Assembly: GCF_014841215.1 (NCBI RefSeq) | Contig: NZ_JACYTR010000012.1 | Span: 1-64,000, forward strand | DNA: 64,000 nt | Reading direction: 5' to 3' | Source of the DNA: Pseudomarimonas arenosa | Lineage (GTDB): Bacteria; Pseudomonadota; Gammaproteobacteria; Xanthomonadales; Xanthomonadaceae | In this document: one piece after another, positions 53,418 to 62,866 of the stretch | Layout: the number at the start of each line of letters is the position of its first letter | Numbering within the stretch: position 1 is the stretch's first letter | Notes under the pieces: generated by a model | Databases searched by the model: none | What the model was told of the DNA's origin: nothing | The model's input: only the letters and a program-made list of their open reading frames with translations | Made by a program: the position numbers and the translations under genes

Positions 53418-55880
53418 CTAGGCCGACCAGCGCAGGCGGGATTCGGTCTGCACCTCGGCGGCAGACAGCAGCCAGGCTTCCTTGGCCGCCAGCAATGCGT
53501 GGCGGCCGTCCTGGCTGCGGGTCGAGAGCAGTCGGCAAGGGCCAAGCTGGCGTCGCCAGTCGCGGGCAAGGGCCTCGGCGTCGGCGCGACGGCTGCTGAT
53601 TGCCTTCGGCAGGGGGAAGTAATCGCCCTGCTGCTCGATCAGATAGCGTGGCACAAGCGGCCGGCCAAACAGCTCGTTAAGGGCTTCGTCAAAGCGCTGC
53701 GCATCGACGTGACTGGACTGATCGAGCCGACAGCTGAAGCCATGCTGCAGCAGCTCGACGCGAACCCTGGCTCGCTTGTTGGTTTCCAGCACCCCCTTGC
53801 GCTGCAGGTGCGTCAGCAGCAAGTCCGTCAGGTGCTGCATCCGACGCCGGCGCAGCCAGCCGGCCCAGGGAGAAAACCAGTGCGGGGCCGAGCTCGATAA
53901 CCAGCGCAGCAAGGTGCTGGGTGGCAGTCGCCGAGCAGGAATGCGCCGCTCCCGGCGCAACTGATAGTTGCCGCGAGCGACATCGCCGAGCGCCTGTTGC
54001 CAGCTGCGCTCGATCGTCTGCGGATCACTGGCGCGGAGCCGTTGCTGCCGGTTGTGCTCGTCCAACGCGACCGCTTGCATCGACTGCGCCGGATCCACCA
54101 CCCGCGCCAGGCCGTTGCAGATTTCCTTACCCGAGGCGTCCAGTCCGGCGAAGGTGGCAAAGCGGCGGCGCAGACTGGCAAGATCCGGCCCGCCGGCGTC
54201 CGCACTGCTGTCGGTCTGCGGCTCGACGCAGGCCAGGTGCCAGATCTGCGCCACCTTGTGCGGCCGTTGCGGATCCAGTCGCAGGCTGCGACCGCGCATC
54301 TGGTTGCAGCTCATGCTGGCACCCGCTGTGCTTGCAATGATCAGGGTGTTAAGTGCGGGCGCGTCCCAGCCCTCGCCAAGCAGGGCGGCAGTGCCGATCA
54401 GAAGGTTCAGCTCGCCGCGGGCAAACAGTTGGGTGACAGCTGCCACCAGTGGCGCTATCGATGTGTTGCCCGGATCGATTCGGGTGTAGACCGGATCGTG
54501 GTCGAGCGGCCGGAGCACAAGGCCGGCGCGCAGGGTCGCGGGCAGCGCAGCGTGCAAGTTCGGCAACAGGTCAGTGGGCAGGATCAGCAGGCTGCCGCTG
54601 AGCAGGGCGAGCCGGGCGTCGGCCAGGCGACGCTGGCGCACGGCCTCGAACACCGGCACTACGCCAAGTCGATGCCGGCTTGGCCCTTCGCCCGGCTGCG
54701 GCAGGGCCGATTCGACAATGCGGTCGCAGAGTACCGCCGCCCGCAGGCCGAGACCCTGCTCGGCCTGAGCAAACTCGAGTACCTCGGCGATGGCGTCGAT
54801 CTTGGCGCTGCAGGTCTCCAGTCGTCGGCTGAGTCGCGGCGGATCGCGCAGATACACTCGCCGCCGTTCAATGGCGCCGCCACGCTTGAGTTCGCGCCGC
54901 CAGCGCTGCGCCCAGGGATGCAGCTCATCCAGCACGCCGGGCCGAAACAGCAGCGCATTCACCAGCAGTTCGGCCCAGCGCAGATCGAAAGCCGGTAAGG
55001 CGACCTCGCTGAGTCGCAGTGCCGCCCGCAATGGTTGCGCCAGCTCACCGGCGGCACTGCTGAGAAAGATGCATAGGGCCAGCAGCCAATCGTGTTGTTC
55101 AAGCAGCTGTTTCGGCTCAGACGCTGGCGTCTGCACCAGCGGTAATTCGCGCAGGGCGGCGATCAGTGAGCTGTCCAGCAGCCAGTCGGTCAGCCAGCGG
55201 CGAACCCGCTGATCGAACTCTCGCCGATGAGCTTGCTGTTCGGCATCGGCCAGGCACAGATGGAGGAAATCCTGGTGTGGGCACAGGGTGCCGGCGCGCA
55301 CCTGTTCGGGTATCGACACTTCTTCGTCCACCGGCCCGCACAGGCCGAGGTAGCGGTTCCACTCCTGGGCACTGACATCGAATGGCGGGGTGGCGGTGAG
55401 GGCGATGATCCAGGGCTGATCCAGTCCTTGCTTCAGCGCATCAAGGCAGCGCCACCAGGCGCTGCGCAGATGATGCGCCTCGTCGAATACCAGGCATTCG
55501 ATGCCGGCAGACTGCGGACGATCGATCAGCGCGGCGTTGCCCAGCCGCTTCGAGGCTGCGTGCAGGGCCTGGTAGGTACTGAAGGTCAAACGGGCCGGAG
55601 TATCGATCTCGAACGAAAGGGAATCGACGGGTTCAGAAGGGTGGTCTGCAGCAGCCGACACAAAGTCCTGCCGCCATCGCTGGCACCACTGATCGCGAAT
55701 CGCCAGGCTCGGCGCCAGCACCAGGGCGGGCCGTCCCAGCCGGCGCAGCGCTTCCAGACCCAGCACCGTCTTGCCCGCGCCAGGGGCGGCGACCACATGA
55801 AAATGGCGATCGCTCAGATGTTGCTCGAAGGCCTGCAGCACCCGCGCCTGATAAGGGCGCCATGTATGGCGAAAGTGCAT
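53418..55880 (-). CDS. DEAH-box superfamily 2 helicase
   Basis: An 820-residue protein. The helicase core has Walker A VVAAPGAGKTVLG, motif II LVFDEAHHLRS, motif III IALTATPP, motif V GTAALLGEGWDAPALNTLII and motif VI QMRGRSLRLDP. The arrangement resembles type III restriction-like or RecQ-related ATPases without a nuclease part. The ATG at 55880 (MHFRHTWRPYQARVLQ) is preferred. It ends in SRLRWSA, with the stop coming from a repeat end. It diverges from the SagB-like gene by 168 bases. A role in defence or DNA repair is possible but unproved. Confidence 0.85.
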   Translation of the reverse strand: MHFRHTWRPYQARVLQAFEQHLSDRHFHVVAAPGAGKTVLGLEALRRLGRPALVLAPSLAIRDQWCQRWRQDFVSAAADHPSEPVDSLSFEIDTPARLTFSTYQALHAASKRLGNAALIDRPQSAGIECLVFDEAHHLRSAWWRCLDALKQGLDQPWIIALTATPPFDVSAQEWNRYLGLCGPVDEEVSIPEQVRAGTLCPHQDFLHLCLADAEQQAHRREFDQRVRRWLTDWLLDSSLIAALRELPLVQTPASEPKQLLEQHDWLLALCIFLSSAAGELAQPLRAALRLSEVALPAFDLRWAELLVNALLFRPGVLDELHPWAQRWRRELKRGGAIERRRVYLRDPPRLSRRLETCSAKIDAIAEVLEFAQAEQGLGLRAAVLCDRIVESALPQPGEGPSRHRLGVVPVFEAVRQRRLADARLALLSGSLLILPTDLLPNLHAALPATLRAGLVLRPLDHDPVYTRIDPGNTSIAPLVAAVTQLFARGELNLLIGTAALLGEGWDAPALNTLIIASTAGASMSCNQMRGRSLRLDPQRPHKVAQIWHLACVEPQTDSSADAGGPDLASLRRRFATFAGLDASGKEICNGLARVVDPAQSMQAVALDEHNRQQRLRASDPQTIERSWQQALGDVARGNYQLRRERRIPARRLPPSTLLRWLSSSAPHWFSPWAGWLRRRRMQHLTDLLLTHLQRKGVLETNKRARVRVELLQHGFSCRLDQSSHVDAQRFDEALNELFGRPLVPRYLIEQQGDYFPLPKAISSRRADAEALARDWRRQLGPCRLLSTRSQDGRHALLAAKEAWLLSAAEVQTESRLRWSA

Positions 55881-56048
55881 GTTATGCCAGCAGGAATGCG
55901 CAGTCACGCGGAGCTCGATTCGGCGGTGTCGGGTTGGTCGGTGTCACAACCTAGCAGAGTTGCGTGGGGGCTTGGTCGATCGTCGCGGTTAGACAGCGCG
56001 ATCGGTCCGCCAATACACTTGCCCGCCGATTCCCCGGAGCCCGTCGCG

Positions 56049-57242
56049 ATGAAGGTTCGCCGCTGTAGCACCTTGTTCGTCGAGCTCGACAGCAAGCCGC
56101 GATTTGATTTTGAGTCGTTGTTGATGGGCGGCGACGGTATGGTCCGCAGTCCTCGGTGGCTGGCCTATGCCACGCATCGCGACGCGCCGGTGCCGGTGTC
56201 CTTGCCACAGCTTGCCGTGCTGGAAGGCGTCTCGGCCGAGCAGTGGTCGTGCTGGGATACCCTGCTAGACACGCACGCGATAGCCGATCTGCAGCATCTG
56301 CTGGACGCCGAGTTGCTGTTGAGTGACGGAGAACAGCACCAAGCTGCGAGCGAGCGCGACCGTGGCTTTTCCGATGTGCCCTGGTGGCCGCCGGCAGCCA
56401 TTGCGCACAGCCATGGTCGTTGGGCGGACAACGATATCCAAGGTCGGGTAGAGCAAGGCATCGGGATGAGCTCGGAACAGATGCTGTCAGAGTTTGGTGC
56501 ACCGCCCGGTCATGACTACCGCCGCGGTCAGCAGCCCCTGTTGCCGCTGCCCGACGGACAGGTCAGCGATCTCGATACGCGACTGGCACAGCGGCGGACC
56601 TGTCGTAATTTCTGCCCGCACAGTGAGCTCAGTCTGGATGCATTGGCCACCATGCTGCGTCGCAGCTGGGCCACGATGGGCACTTTGGAAATGGCGCCTG
56701 ACACCGTCGCGGTGAAAAAGAATGCGCCGGCCGGAGGCGGGCTGCACTGTATCGAAGCCTATGTGCTGGTGCAGCGCGTGGCTGGGTTGTCACCTGGCCT
56801 GTACCACTACGTGTGCGCCGAACATGCCCTTGAGCCGCTGGCGCTGGGCACTGCCGAGCAGGCCAGGTGGTGGGCCCACCGCTTCGTTTCTGGCCAGTCA
56901 TGGTTCGTTGGCGTGGCGGCGATGGTGTTGATGACTGCCCGCTATGACCGGCTGTTCTGGAAGTATCGACGACACACCAAGGCCTGGCGGGTGACGCACC
57001 TGGATGCCGGCCACCTGTCGCAGTTGATGTACCTGTCGGCAGCCGAACTGGGCCTGGGAGCATTCATTACAGCGGCGATCAATGAGCGCGCGATTGAACA
57101 GGCCCTGGGATTGCAATCCTGGCGCGAAGGGGCGGTGGCTGCGGTTGGCTTCGGTCCACCCGCCGAAACCCTCGAAACGATGGAAATGCGCGGGTTCACG
57201 CCCTCCGCCCTGGCGCAGCGGATTCAGGCCAAGGTGCGCTGA
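56049..57242 (+). CDS. SagB-type flavin dehydrogenase, putative peptide-maturation enzyme
   Basis: A 397-residue protein. The N-terminal domain (MKVRRCSTLFVELDSKPRFD) is followed by a nitroreductase-like FMN domain with AQRRTCRNFCP, GGLHCIEAYVLVQRVAGLSP, GLYHYVCAEHALEPL and DAGHLSQLMYLSAAELGLGA. This combination matches the SagB-related 'putative peptide maturation dehydrogenase' family (TIGR04511, from memory). SagB-type enzymes oxidise azolines to azoles. It is located 118 bases upstream of the precursor gene. The ATG at 56049 follows GGAG. A YcaO cyclodehydratase is absent. Confidence 0.87.
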   Translation: MKVRRCSTLFVELDSKPRFDFESLLMGGDGMVRSPRWLAYATHRDAPVPVSLPQLAVLEGVSAEQWSCWDTLLDTHAIADLQHLLDAELLLSDGEQHQAASERDRGFSDVPWWPPAAIAHSHGRWADNDIQGRVEQGIGMSSEQMLSEFGAPPGHDYRRGQQPLLPLPDGQVSDLDTRLAQRRTCRNFCPHSELSLDALATMLRRSWATMGTLEMAPDTVAVKKNAPAGGGLHCIEAYVLVQRVAGLSPGLYHYVCAEHALEPLALGTAEQARWWAHRFVSGQSWFVGVAAMVLMTARYDRLFWKYRRHTKAWRVTHLDAGHLSQLMYLSAAELGLGAFITAAINERAIEQALGLQSWREGAVAAVGFGPPAETLETMEMRGFTPSALAQRIQAKVR

Positions 57243-57360
57243 TCTGCAGGCGCGGCATGGGCCGATAGCTCACGACACAGAGCCGTGCGGGCGGCCTGGC
57301 GAATTGGCTTTTTCGACGCGCTCGCTGCTGCTAAGCTCGGCGCCTCACTAGGGGATTTAC

Positions 57361-57630
57361 ATGATCAATCTTGATGACGCCACGGCACAGAAACTGCTCG
57401 ACAAGCTCAGCTCCGACGACGACTTTCGCAGTCTGTTCGTCAAGGATCCGGCCGAGGCTCTGAGATCGCTGGGCCCGACGGGCGCCAAGTTCAGCGCGGC
57501 GGCTACCTGCATGAAGGTGGCGAAACTGGCCGACAAGGATGCCATCGCCAGCAGCCGCGATGCATTGACCAAGATGCTGGTGACGCAGCTGGCTTCCCAT
57601 TCTGCGCCGCAGTTGGATACCAAGATCTGA
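57361..57630 (+). CDS. NHLP-related RiPP precursor peptide
   Basis: An 89-residue peptide starting MINLDDATAQKLLDKLSSDD. The leader has FRSLFVKDPAEALRSLGP, the nitrile-hydratase-like leader signature (a D-P-x-x-A-L-x-x-L-G motif). The tail has one cysteine (ATCMKVAKLADK) and Ser/Thr-rich sequence up to HSAPQLDTKI. It resembles the 'putative modified peptide' family (TIGR04509) found with SagB-like and cyclase-like genes in Xanthomonadales. AGGGGAT precedes the ATG. The maturation chemistry and product are unknown. Confidence 0.85.
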   Translation: MINLDDATAQKLLDKLSSDDDFRSLFVKDPAEALRSLGPTGAKFSAAATCMKVAKLADKDAIASSRDALTKMLVTQLASHSAPQLDTKI

Positions 57631-57645
57631 ACTGAATGCGGTCCG

Positions 57646-57659
57646 GCGTCGGCCGACGC
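57646..57659. terminator. Palindromic terminator between convergent genes
   Basis: GCGTCGGCCGACGC is a perfect palindrome in the 42-base gap between the precursor gene (plus) and the first cyclase gene (minus). It probably terminates both, though no T-tract is present. Confidence 0.5.
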
Positions 57660-57672
57660 TGGCGACGGGGTG

Positions 57673-60183
57673 TCAAGGCGCCGGCATTGCCGTGGCTACC
57701 GGCGTCGCGCTTTCCAGTGTCGGCAGAACGCGCAGGGCGGCGTTAAGCACCGCCAAGCTATGCAGTCGTTCGTTGTACTCGACCAGGGATCGCCCGTGAT
57801 GTCGACGCAGCCAGTCCGCTTCCACGGCGGCCGCGTCGCTATCTCCGGTAGCGAGAAGGGCGCGACGCCGCAGATCGCGTAGCAGGTACGGTTCTGCGTT
57901 GGCCTTGTCTGCATCGGTGCTTGATGCGCTCAGTGCCGCAGCGGCCTTGCCCTGTGCCAGCAGCTTTTCGCCTTCGTACCATTGGCGGAAATGCGTTGCC
58001 ATCGGCGAATCGCCCGGCGGGGCCGCTGGTACTTCCACCTCCGCTTGGCCACAGCGAGTCGCAATGCCCGCTGCCAGCAGCCATCGGGTAGCGAGAATCT
58101 GCTGAGCGGCTGGGTTATCGGCGCTGGCGCGGAACGCAAGGTTGTGCCAGTCCGGCGCGTTCGGCTGGCCGCGCAGCAAGCATTGCACGGCGAAGCTCGA
58201 CAGGCGGATATCGTCGCGCAGACCGTCGGACAGGCGCGGTGCCTGCTGCAAGGCCTGCAGTCGCGATAGCGCCTGATCCACCGCGCCAGCTTCAAGATCC
58301 AGCACTGCCAGACCAAGCAGATTCAGCGCCGCCAGCTCGGCTGGGAGTTCTTCCTGCTTGTCGGATAGCAGGTCGATGGCCGCTTGCCGTTGACCGGACA
58401 GCCAGCGGGCAAAGGCGGCGGCTCGCAGATCACCACCCGTGCCCTGGGCCATGGCTTGTTCAAACCGCTCATTGGCGGTCGATAGGTCGCCGAGCCCCAG
58501 TTCGAGCAATCCGGCTTGATAGTTGGCGCTGTTCAGTCCCGGATGCAGGGGGTTGAGCGCCGGCTCAAGCGCACGCCGAGCTTCCTGGTATAGGTTGTCC
58601 CGTGCCAGCACCACGGCGAGCAAGTGGTGGGCATAGTGTCGGTCCGGGTACTGGGTGACCAGGGCCAGCCACTTGTTGGCGGCATCGTCGTCGCCACGAT
58701 AGAAGGCCAGCACAGCGGCAAGATGTGCGCGTTCAACGGCGCTCAAACGATCGCGCAATCGCAGTGCATCGGCTACCGTACTTGCTGCTGCGGCAGAATC
58801 TCCTTCCATATAGTTCAACGCAGCCATCAGCGACATGGCCATCGCAAACTCGGGATCCAGATCCAGTGCATGGCGAAGCAGCTCGCGGGCCAGGGGAATC
58901 TCTGAGCGGTTCTTTGCCTTCAGGGCCAGGGCATAGCCGCGCAGGGCATCGACGTTGTTGCTGGTGATTTTTCCGAGCGGCTCGGAGGCAGCGGTAATGG
59001 CGCTCATCGATTCGCCCAGCCGCGAACGAACGTTGTTCAGGCTGCTGTTGACAGCGGCCAGAATCTGCGATTCGTCTCTGGCATCGGCAAACTCCGCATA
59101 CACTGTGGTGCCGGTGCGTGGATCGATCAGCTCAGCGGTGAAGCGCCAACGCCCGCCCAGCTCGACCAGATTCGGCAGCAGCAATGCACGTGCCCCTAGT
59201 CGCTGCGCGACTTCGCTGCCGTTGCTGCGTTGCACCGGCACATCCGCGGGCTGGCGCATCAGGCGCAAGGTGTCGCGCACCTTGGTGTGATTCACCAGGT
59301 TGACATGGCGGGACTGCTCCAGACCGAGTCGGATGGCGGTGTCCAGGGATTCGTTGAAGCGCGGGTCGCCGCTGTGATTGTTGAGATCAGCCACCACGAT
59401 CCAGTCGCGCTCGGCAAACGCAATCGCCGGCTCTGGCTGCAGAAACACATAGGTCATGGCCGAAGCGATGGCGCCGAACAGCAGCAGATACAGGGGCTTC
59501 CACTGCCACCATGGAACAATGCGTTTGGCCTTGGCCTTGCTCTTCGGTGGGCTCAGTGGCGCAATCGGCGGAACGCCGACCTCGAACACCGACATTCGCC
59601 GGCTGACCCCATGCAATCGATACTCGCCGTGGCTGATCCAGCGCAGCGAACCCACCTCGGCCAGCTCTTCCCGGGCGCGGAAGGCCAACGAATAGGCCGA
59701 TTCGGAGAGCAGGATCTGCCCCGACTTGGCCAGACCCATCAGTCGCGCGGCGATCGCCTTGGCCAGGCCTTCGATCTCGATCGGCTTGGCACCCTGAGCA
59801 ATGTCTTCGGCCGAGTTGCGCCAACTGAGAATTTCACCGACATGGATGCCGACCCTGGCGGCAAGCGGATAGCCGGCTTCCTGACCCAACTCGCGCAGCA
59901 GGTTCTGGTAGGCCAGCGCAAACGACACCGCCTCGATCGGACGATCGAACAGCACCAGGAAACCGTCGGTCTTGTCGATTTCCTGGCCGTGAAAGCGATG
60001 CAAGGTGTCGCGCGCCAGCTGATCATGCCGGCGGATCAGCTGCGCCGCCCGCGAGTCGCCCAGCTGCTCGATCAGTCGGGTCGAGTTGGCCAGATCGCAC
60101 AGCAGCAGACAGCCGAGGTGTGGAGTGGCCTTGATTGCCTTGGGTTCGGCGGCGGCCGGTGGCGAGGCGAGGCGGCTGTCCAT
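57673..60183 (-). CDS. Class III nucleotide-cyclase-like protein with TPR region, first of two
   Basis: An 836-residue protein. The cyclase-homology domain is near residues 20-185 (LGCLLLCDLANSTRLIEQLG; ARVGIHVGEILSW). A transmembrane helix lies near 230-250 (PLYLLLFGAIASAMTYVFL). A TPR-type repeat region follows. It matches the 'peptide modification system cyclase' family (TIGR04510, from memory) linked with NHLP-type peptides and SagB-like dehydrogenases. The usual KTxGD metal motif reads EIDKTDGFLVLF, and the Asn of VNxAAR reads as Ala (KAIAARLM). Catalysis is therefore uncertain. It is convergent with the precursor gene. Confidence 0.85.
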   Translation of the reverse strand: MDSRLASPPAAAEPKAIKATPHLGCLLLCDLANSTRLIEQLGDSRAAQLIRRHDQLARDTLHRFHGQEIDKTDGFLVLFDRPIEAVSFALAYQNLLRELGQEAGYPLAARVGIHVGEILSWRNSAEDIAQGAKPIEIEGLAKAIAARLMGLAKSGQILLSESAYSLAFRAREELAEVGSLRWISHGEYRLHGVSRRMSVFEVGVPPIAPLSPPKSKAKAKRIVPWWQWKPLYLLLFGAIASAMTYVFLQPEPAIAFAERDWIVVADLNNHSGDPRFNESLDTAIRLGLEQSRHVNLVNHTKVRDTLRLMRQPADVPVQRSNGSEVAQRLGARALLLPNLVELGGRWRFTAELIDPRTGTTVYAEFADARDESQILAAVNSSLNNVRSRLGESMSAITAASEPLGKITSNNVDALRGYALALKAKNRSEIPLARELLRHALDLDPEFAMAMSLMAALNYMEGDSAAAASTVADALRLRDRLSAVERAHLAAVLAFYRGDDDAANKWLALVTQYPDRHYAHHLLAVVLARDNLYQEARRALEPALNPLHPGLNSANYQAGLLELGLGDLSTANERFEQAMAQGTGGDLRAAAFARWLSGQRQAAIDLLSDKQEELPAELAALNLLGLAVLDLEAGAVDQALSRLQALQQAPRLSDGLRDDIRLSSFAVQCLLRGQPNAPDWHNLAFRASADNPAAQQILATRWLLAAGIATRCGQAEVEVPAAPPGDSPMATHFRQWYEGEKLLAQGKAAAALSASSTDADKANAEPYLLRDLRRRALLATGDSDAAAVEADWLRRHHGRSLVEYNERLHSLAVLNAALRVLPTLESATPVATAMPAP

Positions 60184-60310
60184 GGCGTCTATTCTGTCGG
60201 GCCCACGATTGTCCTGCCAGCCGCTGCGCTTGGCAACCGCCTGAATTCTGCTGCAATTGGCGTCAAACGCCGGGTGGCGGCTCAGGCCGTTCGCGACTTA
60301 ACGCTCTGAT

Positions 60311-62803
60311 TCACTGCGGAGGTCCGCTGGTTTGCTCGTTGCTGTGTAATGCCATGCGGGGCTGGTGATCGCGTTGCAGGAACAGGCCATTGATCAGATC
60401 AAGCGCGGCATAGTGTTCGCTGAACTCGACCAGGCTGCGCGCAGCGTGCTGTTCAAGCCAGCGCGCTTCACGCTCGACGCCGGCCGGGTCGCCGAGCAGC
60501 TCAAACGCACGTCGGCGGGCATGACGAAGCAGCCATAGCTCGTTGCGGTCGAGCTTGGCGGCGCTTTCATCCAGCATCTGTCTGGCCTGCCCGGCCTGCA
60601 ATCGTTGTTCGGCCTGCAGCCAATCCAGGGCAAGAACGGTGGCAAGACTGTCGTCGTCGGCTCGGGCGAGGGCAGGCGACGGCGCCGAGTCAGCGCAGTG
60701 CAGGGCGACGGCCTGCCGCAGCGCCTGTCGAAATCGCCAGCGTTGCTGTTCGCCGCGGTTGCTCGCGCCCGGCTCGGCCCGCGCCGGAGGCAGCGGCTTG
60801 CGCGCGATCAGACAGTCGTAGCTGGCCAGGGCCAGGGCGATCTCAACATTGAGTTCAGCCGACAGGTCGGCATGCTGTGCACTCAGCGCCGACAGGCCGG
60901 CACGTGCCGCAGCGAGCTCGCCGCGTTGAATCTGAATGCTGACTTCGGCCAGCGCATTGCGGGCGGCATGCTCGGCGGACTCGGCCTGCTTGCCGGCCTG
61001 CAGCAGTTGCAGGCCGCGCTCGGCATTGCCGGAGGCCAGTTCGGCCAGCGCATAGGCGGAGATATCGCCAGCCACACCGGCTTCTTCAGCGCTGCGAAAA
61101 AGGGCCAGTGCGGCCTCTACTCGACCGCGCCAGAGTTCGAATACCGCGGCCTGATACTGGCTGTTGCGATAGCCATGACTGATCGGATCGAGTGCCGGCT
61201 GGATCGCCTGCAAGGCCGATTCGATGGCGTTGTCTGCAGCCAGCGCCATCGACAGGGTGTGATGCGCCGAATGGCGATCGGGAAAACGGGCCGCCAGAGC
61301 GCGCCACTTGGTCACCGTGTCGGCACTGCCGGAGTACAGCGCGCTCACTGCATCGAGATGGTTCTGTTCCCATGGGCTGAGACGGCTGCTCAAGGATTTT
61401 GCCTCGTCTACCTTGGCCGCCGCGCCGGTCAGGTCGCCCTCCATGAAGCGCAACACCGCCTGCAGTGACATCGCCATGGCGAATTCCGGATCGAGTTTCA
61501 ACGCCTGATTGAGCAGCTCACCGGCCAGCGCCATCTGCGATCGGCTCTTGGCCTCCTGGGCCAGCGCGTAGTCGCGTAGCGCATCGATGTTGCCACTGGT
61601 CAGCCGGTCCAGCGTCAGCGTGTCGCGTTCGATCGACTCGATCGATTCGCCAAGATCGCTGCGTACGCGATCCAGGGCGCTGTCGATGCCGCGCAGCAGC
61701 TGCGCTTCGTCGCTAGCGTCGACGAAATGGCTGTACACCGTGGTGCCGCTCAGTGGATCGACCAGTTCGGTGGTATAGCGCAGTTGTCCGCTCACCTCGG
61801 CCAAGGTCGGCAGCAGCAAGGCGCGGGCACCGCTGCGTCGGGTCAGCTGGCTGCCAAGTTCACGGTCGATCCTGGCATCGGCGGGCTGTCGCATCAGCTG
61901 CAGGGTCTGCCGCAGCTTGTGCGGCGAGACCAGGTTGATGTGGGGCGATTGCTCCAGACCGATTCGCACTGCGGTATCGAGCGCACGGTCAAAGCGCGGA
62001 TCGCCGCTCTGGTTGTTGAGGTCGGCCAGCACCAGCCAGTCGCGTTCGGCAAACGCGATCGCCGGCTCGGGCCGCACGCTCCAGTACAGCAGGGCGATGC
62101 CGCAGATCGCCAGCAGGACCAGCGAGAGCGGCTGTCGCCAGCGACGCACCGGCCGTGCCTTCAGTGCAGCGATGGGCGCGCCCAGGGCCGTGCCGCTCCG
62201 GCGGCTGACTTCGAAAACGCACTGCGGGCGGGAAACGCCTTGCAGACGATAGTCGCCATGCCGAACCCAGCGCAGCTCATCGCTGCCACCGAGTTCAGTC
62301 GCTGCACGCATGGCCGGATGGTAGGCCGCTTCCGACAGCAGCACCTGCCCGGCGCGGGCCAGGCTCATCAATCGCGCGGCGATCGCCTTGGTCAGACCCT
62401 CGACCTCGAACGGCTTGGCGCCCTTGGCCACGTCGTTGGCGAGATTGCTCCAGGTCAGCACTTCGCCGACATGGATGCCGACGCGGGCGGCCAGAGTCTC
62501 TCCGACCTCCTGCCCGAGAGCGGTCAGCAGACCTTGGTACTCGAGCGCAAAGGCCACTGCTTGGATCGGGCGCTCGAACAGCAACAGGAAACCGTCGGTC
62601 TTGTCGATTTCCCGGCCCTGGTGCCTGTGCAGGGTGTCGCGGGCCAGCTGGTCGTGGCGGCGGATCAGCTCGGTGGCGCGGTGATCGCCAAGTCGCTCGA
62701 TGAGGGCGGTGGACTCGGCCAGATCGCAGATCAACAAGCAGCCGAGCCGCGCCGTCGCGCAGGGTCTGAACGTTGTTTTCGCTGCGGACGCTTCGAGCGA
62801 CAT
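60311..62803 (-). CDS. Class III nucleotide-cyclase-like protein with TPR region, second of two
   Basis: An 830-residue paralogue of the downstream protein, with the same order: cyclase domain (LGCLLICDLAESTALIERLG; ARVGIHVGEVLTWSNLANDV), membrane helix near 230-250 (PLSLVLLAICGIALLYWSV) and TPRs. It has the same departures from catalytic motifs (EIDKTDGFLLLF; KAIAARLMSLARAG). GAGGTG precedes the ATG. It is 127 bases upstream of the first paralogue on the same strand, so the two are likely an operon derived by duplication. The pair is unusual, as the reported family set normally has one cyclase. Confidence 0.85.
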   Translation of the reverse strand: MSLEASAAKTTFRPCATARLGCLLICDLAESTALIERLGDHRATELIRRHDQLARDTLHRHQGREIDKTDGFLLLFERPIQAVAFALEYQGLLTALGQEVGETLAARVGIHVGEVLTWSNLANDVAKGAKPFEVEGLTKAIAARLMSLARAGQVLLSEAAYHPAMRAATELGGSDELRWVRHGDYRLQGVSRPQCVFEVSRRSGTALGAPIAALKARPVRRWRQPLSLVLLAICGIALLYWSVRPEPAIAFAERDWLVLADLNNQSGDPRFDRALDTAVRIGLEQSPHINLVSPHKLRQTLQLMRQPADARIDRELGSQLTRRSGARALLLPTLAEVSGQLRYTTELVDPLSGTTVYSHFVDASDEAQLLRGIDSALDRVRSDLGESIESIERDTLTLDRLTSGNIDALRDYALAQEAKSRSQMALAGELLNQALKLDPEFAMAMSLQAVLRFMEGDLTGAAAKVDEAKSLSSRLSPWEQNHLDAVSALYSGSADTVTKWRALAARFPDRHSAHHTLSMALAADNAIESALQAIQPALDPISHGYRNSQYQAAVFELWRGRVEAALALFRSAEEAGVAGDISAYALAELASGNAERGLQLLQAGKQAESAEHAARNALAEVSIQIQRGELAAARAGLSALSAQHADLSAELNVEIALALASYDCLIARKPLPPARAEPGASNRGEQQRWRFRQALRQAVALHCADSAPSPALARADDDSLATVLALDWLQAEQRLQAGQARQMLDESAAKLDRNELWLLRHARRRAFELLGDPAGVEREARWLEQHAARSLVEFSEHYAALDLINGLFLQRDHQPRMALHSNEQTSGPPQ

Positions 62804-62866
62804 GGCACCTCACTGTCTGCCTCGATTGTCAGCCGGCGGTCTCGCGCTTGGCAACTCGGATCGTGC

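Noticed and set aside
56049-57242. A classical thiazole/oxazole-modified microcin cluster
   Set aside because: The SagB-like gene invites this call, but no YcaO (SagD) or SagC partner is present and the precursor has a single Cys. The locus is better described as the NHLP/SagB/cyclase type.
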